From Hyphomicrobium sp. ghe19 (GTDB lineage Bacteria > Pseudomonadota > Alphaproteobacteria > Rhizobiales > Hyphomicrobiaceae), in the NCBI RefSeq assembly GCF_902712875.1, contig NZ_LR743509.1:1998001-2062000 (forward strand): a stretch of 64,000 nucleotides of DNA, in the 5' to 3' direction. The first letter of the stretch is position 1. Every line of letters starts with the position of its first letter. Positions 60,780 through 64,000 of this stretch are shown piece after piece. A program made the position numbers and the translations under genes. Below the pieces are notes generated by a model, which had not been told where the DNA came from, did not search any database, and was given only the letters and a program-made list of their open reading frames with translations.

Positions 60780-62344
60780 AGCATCCTGACCGATGGTTTG
60801 GTCGTATCGCCCAGCAGCAAATCCGTGATCGCCCAGACGAGTGCGTCGGCGCGGTCGGGGCTGCGGCCTTTGACCGTGCCGTCGGAACCGAACGAACACA
60901 TCTGATCTTCCAGCGCATCGAAACGGCCGACGTGCGCGACGCGGCCCTCCGCATAGAGCGCCGCGACCGGCTCGGCACGAACCCATTTTCCCCGCGTCGC
61001 TCTGACTTTGACGACGGGGAAATTCTCGCGAAACTGCTGCAGAACCGAGATGACGAGGTCACCGCCCTGGTTGACCTCGGCCACCATGCGATCAGCTTCG
61101 AAATCATCGTATGCACCGAGCGCCGCCCGCGCCCAGAGTTCCGGCGTGCGACCCTGGATGGTGCGATCCGCCAAGATGTAGGCGCGCTTGTCGACGCCCA
61201 ATCCCGCGACCACGATCCCGCAAGCGTCCGACGACGCCGTCGCCGTCACCGGCGGATCGAGGGCGACGACGACGCGTTGCATCTCGGGCGCGTTTTCGAC
61301 GCGCGCCTCTTCGATCCAATGACGCCGCCAAAGGCCGTCGCTCGCATCTTCGACGATCTCGCCGAGCAATTCCTGCCGGCCGATGGCGGAGCCCGCGTAG
61401 CGGCGCGTCATCTCGGCGAGGAACGTCGGCGCGAGGTTCGTCGCGTTGTCAGCGGTCGCCAGGTTGACGGTCACGGTCGCCTCGTCGGCAATGATCTGTT
61501 TCAAAAGCTTCGTGGCGCGCGGCGTCGTCGTCACGCAAACGCGCGGCGCTTCGCCGAGGCGGAGTGCGAACTGCAGCATGTCCCAGGCCCTTTCCGCGCC
61601 GCGCCACTTCGCGAACTCGTCGCACCAGGCGGACGTGAATTGCGGGCCACGCAGCGCTTCGGCTTCGTCAGCCGAGAACAGTTCCGCAATCGCGCCGTTC
61701 GGCCACGTCAGTCGCCGTTTCGAGGGCTCGAACAGCGGCCGCTCTTTCGGCGGATGTATTGCGAGCAAGCCCGACTGGCCTTCGATCATGACGTTGCGCA
61801 CGTCGGCGAGTGTTTTGCCGACCAGCGCGATGCGAGTGTCTTTTGCTGGCGCGGTGCGACGCTCTTTTGTTGGCGCGGTGCGACTCGCGTTCCGCGAGCC
61901 GGCCGCAGCGCGCGGGCTTGTTGCTTCGTCCGAGGTCTCGGAAAGAGCGAGCGATCTCACCCACTCCGCACCCGCGCGTGTTTTGCCTGAGCCTCTTCCT
62001 CCGAGAAGCAGCCACACACGCCATGCTTGGTTTGGCGCTTCCGACTCGCGTTCCGAGAGCCGGCCGGAAGCGCCGGACGTGTTGGTCGAGTCTTGCGCAA
62101 CATCGAGCGCACCCGGCGGCCGGCTCCCCGCAGGGGAGTCGCCGGGTGCAATCAATAAAGGCGCGAGCTGCTCGTCGCGGGCCCATAGCTCCCAGTCGTG
62201 AGAGATGAACTCGAGTTCGTCCGCGCTCAGCTCATTCAGGATTTCGCTGAGACGACCGTTTGTGATTGAGGCGTTCAAGACGTTCCGCAATTTCGCGGCG
62301 TAGGTTTTCCGCATGGGCGAGCGCCTCCTTGCTCTTGGCGTCAC
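60776..62344 (-). CDS. terL: GTA/phage large terminase
   Basis: A 522-residue packaging ATPase-nuclease. Walker A is GGRGSGKT (about residue 114), Walker B-like FTSAWCDEFAKW, the coupling region is CVTTTPRATKLLKQII, and the nuclease domain has VVALDPPVTATASSDACGIV and ends SPDRADALVWAITDLLLG, which matches GTA gp2 proteins in style. Two regions rich in Ala, Gly, Ser, Arg and Pro (about residues 66-100 and 140-165) are unusual for the family and coincide with three 41-bp palindromic elements and an 8-residue tandem repeat (RTAPTKER/RTAPAKDT). The motifs remain intact, but the portal next door is broken, so activity is doubtful. The start overlaps the small terminase gene. Confidence 0.88.
   Translation of the reverse strand: MTPRARRRSPMRKTYAAKLRNVLNASITNGRLSEILNELSADELEFISHDWELWARDEQLAPLLIAPGDSPAGSRPPGALDVAQDSTNTSGASGRLSERESEAPNQAWRVWLLLGGRGSGKTRAGAEWVRSLALSETSDEATSPRAAAGSRNASRTAPTKERRTAPAKDTRIALVGKTLADVRNVMIEGQSGLLAIHPPKERPLFEPSKRRLTWPNGAIAELFSADEAEALRGPQFTSAWCDEFAKWRGAERAWDMLQFALRLGEAPRVCVTTTPRATKLLKQIIADEATVTVNLATADNATNLAPTFLAEMTRRYAGSAIGRQELLGEIVEDASDGLWRRHWIEEARVENAPEMQRVVVALDPPVTATASSDACGIVVAGLGVDKRAYILADRTIQGRTPELWARAALGAYDDFEADRMVAEVNQGGDLVISVLQQFRENFPVVKVRATRGKWVRAEPVAALYAEGRVAHVGRFDALEDQMCSFGSDGTVKGRSPDRADALVWAITDLLLGDTTKPSVRML
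61835..61882 (-). repeat. 24-bp tandem repeat inside terL
   Basis: Two copies of a 24-bp unit (61835-61858 and 61859-61882) that differ at five positions. On the gene strand they encode RTAPTKER then RTAPAKDT. The second copy ends in GGCGCGGTGCG, which also forms the left arm of the palindromic element at 61873-61913. Confidence 0.8.
61873..61913 (-). repeat. 41-bp nested palindromic element, copy 1 (in terL)
   Basis: Outer arms GCGCGGTGCG (61873-61882) and CGCAGCGCGC (61904-61913) pair over ten bases with one mismatch. The core reads A, CTCGCG, TTC, CGCGAG, CCGGC: a perfect six-base inner stem with a three-base loop, one unpaired A on one side and CCGGC on the other. Core parts are shared with copies 2 and 3; arms are not. 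Confidence 0.75.
62034..62074 (-). repeat. 41-bp nested palindromic element, copy 2 (in terL)
   Basis: Outer arms GGCGCTTCCG (62034-62043) and CGGAAGCGCC (62065-62074) pair perfectly. The core reads A, CTCGCG, TTC, CGAGAG, CCGGC: inner stem with one mismatch. Same orientation as copy 1. The element encodes GASGRLSERESEAP in frame on the gene strand. Confidence 0.8.
62109..62149 (+). repeat. 41-bp nested palindromic element, copy 3 (in terL, inverted)
   Basis: Outer arms GCACCCGGCG (62109-62118) and CGCCGGGTGC (62140-62149) pair perfectly. Read on the minus strand the core is A, CTCCCC, TGC, GGGGAG, CCGGC. The inner stem is again perfect, but with CCC/GGG where copies 1 and 2 have GCG/CGC. 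It lies in the opposite direction to the other two copies and encodes APGDSPAGSRPPGA on the gene strand. Confidence 0.8.
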
Positions 62345-62762
62345 CTCCCGTTGGCTTCCGCTTCGTCATCACGCGTTGCATCTCAACAGCTTTCTCCAAT
62401 GCATTGACCATTTGCGACAGGGCGCGGGACGCTCGTTCGCGATCCTGGGACGTCAGACCTTTTTGCTTTTCGAGCTTCGTCAGCTCGCCATCGATCGTGT
62501 TGTAGACGCGCTGTACGAGGGCATTAGGCTTTGCTCGCGTGGGTGTCGCCGTCTTCCGAGCCGGACCAGACCGCGCGGGTTTCGCTGCGACATCGCTCGC
62601 GACAGCTTTCGTTTTCGATGCGCTCGCGCCTTTTGAGGCCGCGCGCTTCGGCTTCGCCTTTGGCTTTTCCTCCGGCGGATCGTCGTCGTTCGTTGCAGCC
62701 GCCTTCGTCGTGAGGACGCGCGAAGTTGTTCGCCGCACGATCGATGCCGCCGCCATGCACAC
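62232..62762 (-). CDS. Putative small terminase (GTA gp1-like)
   Basis: A 176-residue protein upstream of and overlapping the large terminase by 113 bases. The first 75 residues are a Lys/Ala/Pro-rich, probably disordered segment. The last 100 are helical: NTIDGELTKLEKQKGLTSQD, RASRALSQMVNALEKAVEMQ and AHAENLRREIAERLERL. That layout and position fit the small terminase of GTA-type head modules, which are poorly conserved. The real start may lie further in than the ATG given. Confidence 0.65.
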   Translation of the reverse strand: MCMAAASIVRRTTSRVLTTKAAATNDDDPPEEKPKAKPKRAASKGASASKTKAVASDVAAKPARSGPARKTATPTRAKPNALVQRVYNTIDGELTKLEKQKGLTSQDRERASRALSQMVNALEKAVEMQRVMTKRKPTGGDAKSKEALAHAENLRREIAERLERLNHKRSSQRNPE

Positions 62763-63127
62763 TGCCTTTTTGGATTTTGTGATTATCGCCGCGGAGGGTG
62801 GACGTAGACGCCAAAGGCCACTCTCGGTGGCCCCTCACACTTTCCGCGTTATACAGAAACCTAACCGAAGAGCGTTACGCTGTCAACGACGAAAGCGACA
62901 TAACGCATTGAAATCCTTTTATAAAACAGCGACCATCAGGGCAAACCTTCCAATTATAAGTTCGCGCGCGAGAGCGAGGATAAGTTTCCACGCATTTTGA
63001 AAATCTTTGTCATGCCGACGAAGGTCGGCCACTCAAGGCCGGCATCAACAGACGCTATACGCAGGCTTGCATGGATCCCGGCCTGCGCCGGGATGACGGA
63101 GACTAATCGCGAAACGCGTCCTCCTGC
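62763..63127 (+). other. Gene-free stretch with GTA promoter region and a repeat
   Basis: 365 bases between the divergent small terminase start and the end of the GIY-YIG gene. The left part (62763-62930) should hold the promoter for the terminase genes and is AT-richer. The right part holds the palindromic repeat at 63009-63101. I see no gene here. Confidence 0.5.
63009..63101 (+). repeat. Intergenic palindromic repeat (REP/BIME-like)
   Basis: Contains GCCGACGAAGGTCGGC (six-base stem), GGCC-ACTCAA-GGCC and CCCGGCCTGCGCCGGG (six-base stem), framed by GTCATGCCG at the left and CGGGATGAC at the right, which also pair. The right half, GGATCCCGGCCTGCGCCGGG followed by ATGACGG, is the form of a widespread intergenic repeat of Rhizobiales and related bacteria. 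It lies downstream of the minus-strand GIY-YIG gene. Confidence 0.7.
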
Positions 63128-63568
63128 TCAATTCGACAACGCTCGCTTCTGAGCCGACCGCATTCGATTGCCGAACGGCAACGCGCCGACCTCATTCCGA
63201 AATGCATCGATCATAGTTTTCTCTGCATTTGCAAAATCCGTCGCGTCACCCCAGTAGAGTTGGGTCAAGCCAGTCAGCAACTTGATGTCCTGACCACCTC
63301 TATGCGGGCTCGATCTGCCGTATTCGTGACGATAAAATTGAGCGATACGCTTCCGAAGCCGGGTCGCTCGTCCGATGTAAATGATCTCTTGGTCAGCATT
63401 CCAACGCTTCAGTTGGTCTTCCGACAAGTTCTGCGTGAAGTTTGCAGCTGTCTCGGCAAGAGCGATGACATAAACACCGGAAGAGGTGTCATTTACGGGG
63501 CTGCCCCACGGCACGGGCCCGCGCATCTCTATGGAAGCTCTTCGAAAGAGTTCGGGAACGGATAGCAT
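63128..63568 (-). CDS. GIY-YIG nuclease-domain protein
   Basis: A 146-residue protein. GVYVIALAE (about residue 33) and IIYIGRATRLRKRIAQFYRH (about residue 62) are the GIY and YIG strands with the conserved Arg, and later NAEKTMIDAFRNEVGALPFG holds the Glu expected to bind metal. I chose ATG 63568 (a GGGGGGAG site is eight bases upstream) over the ATG 39 bases earlier. Stand-alone GIY-YIG proteins can be nucleases of defence, repair or mobile elements. No partner gene is adjacent. Confidence 0.78.
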   Translation of the reverse strand: MLSVPELFRRASIEMRGPVPWGSPVNDTSSGVYVIALAETAANFTQNLSEDQLKRWNADQEIIYIGRATRLRKRIAQFYRHEYGRSSPHRGGQDIKLLTGLTQLYWGDATDFANAEKTMIDAFRNEVGALPFGNRMRSAQKRALSN

Positions 63569-63710
63569 TGCACTCCCCCCACTTCTTGTTTCGCCCTGTG
63601 TGAGCACTTTCTACGATTCGCTGGTTCCGAGCGAACGCACCCTCGCGCTGGCCTAGCCACCATCATGGCCGGCGGAGGCTCAGTCGACGACGCAGCGGAA
63701 GCTTCAGGCG

Positions 63711-64000
63711 CTATTCGGCGGGTTCGGATGGAATTTGCGGGGTGCCGGAACGATGGCGGTTTTGATCTTCATCCTCTTCAGGCCTCAGATCCGGAATAAT
63801 GTATTTCCAATAATTCTCTTCTTTGACGCGACGTTCGCTCATCGCGAAGCTGCGGACGGAAACACCGGCCTGATGCACGGTGTCGGGCGAACCTGAGACC
63901 AGCGGGTGCCACCACATCAGGTCTTGTCCCTCACCGACAAGGCGGTAGGCGCATGTCTTCGGCAGCCAGGAAAGCTCGCGCGCGCGTGCAATATCGATCT
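63711..64000 (-). CDS. YcgN-family cysteine cluster protein (partial)
   Basis: The C-terminal 96 residues of a gene that continues past the right edge. The visible part reads [20 protein letters not shown], then [20 protein letters not shown] and [17 protein letters not shown], the strongly conserved end of the YcgN (UPF0260) family, which has a cysteine cluster that may bind iron or zinc in the missing N-terminal part. A charged, acidic tail follows. Physiological role poorly known. Confidence 0.88.
   Translation of the reverse strand, partial: IDIARARELSWLPKTCAYRLVGEGQDLMWWHPLVSGSPDTVHQAGVSVRSFAMSERRVKEENYWKYIIPDLRPEEDEDQNRHRSGTPQIPSEPAE

Noticed and set aside
1..64000. CRISPR arrays, rRNA and tRNA genes
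   Set aside because: I saw no regularly spaced repeat array, no rRNA-like sequence and no tRNA cloverleaf, including at the borders of the phage-type regions.

Overview
The window looks like a chromosomal segment from a GC-rich alphaproteobacterium of the Hyphomicrobiales (Rhizobiales), most like a Hyphomicrobium-type methylotroph or its relatives. The basis is protein family content and gene order: a feuP/feuQ - ccmI/ccmE/ccmF/ccmH - degP - two-component - glnE block, a fused SoxYZ carrier with SoxC and SoxD, a carboxynorspermidine-type polyamine pair, an alphaproteobacterial porin and gene-transfer-agent (GTA) type terminase and portal genes. No species was checked by any search.

Layout. 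1-5316: a dense run of small plus-strand genes of phage type (ExoX-like exonuclease, ASCH-like protein, small zinc-binding proteins, PrtN-like regulator, two tandem paralogues), with two near-identical intrinsic terminators. It looks like one arm of a prophage whose other part lies left of the window. 5617-11673: ordinary chromosomal genes (SDR oxidoreductase, membrane-bound alpha/beta hydrolase, MarR and AraC regulators, extensin-like protein). 11723-14998: a large TPR / O-GlcNAc-transferase-like / methyltransferase fusion. 15100-20378: an RND efflux pump divergent from a TetR regulator, with two matching 12-bp palindromes between them. 20536-30439: a guanidine use operon made of a guanidine-I (ykkC) riboswitch, an ABC transporter, a guanidine-II (mini-ykkC) riboswitch, the two carboxyguanidine deiminase subunits, the biotin carboxylase and allophanate hydrolase. 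30618-33279: SoxYZ-like carrier, SoxC-like and SoxD-like proteins. 33293-34672: a porin. 34892-35353: a broken gene and a structured leader. 35413-38356: polyamine biosynthesis. 38438-44027: aminopeptidase N, a degenerate histidine kinase and an ECF sigma / anti-sigma / periplasmic sensor set. 44146-58450 (minus strand): glnE, a two-component system, degP, cytochrome c maturation genes, a lipoprotein, feuQ/feuP and a feuN-like gene. 58508-62762: a wrecked GTA head module. 63128-64000: a GIY-YIG protein and the end of a YcgN-family gene.

How it fits together. The guanidine operon should import guanidine, carboxylate it at the expense of ATP, deiminate carboxyguanidine to allophanate and split allophanate into ammonia and CO2. 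Two unrelated guanidine-sensing RNAs appear to control it, one at the front and one just before the deiminase genes. The GTA remnant holds two striking signals. The portal gene is joined in frame to a GH108-type endolysin that has lost its catalytic N-terminus and then to a holin-like segment. The large terminase gene carries three 41-bp nested palindromes with a fixed core but unrelated, self-complementary arms: an in-frame palindromic element family I do not recognise.
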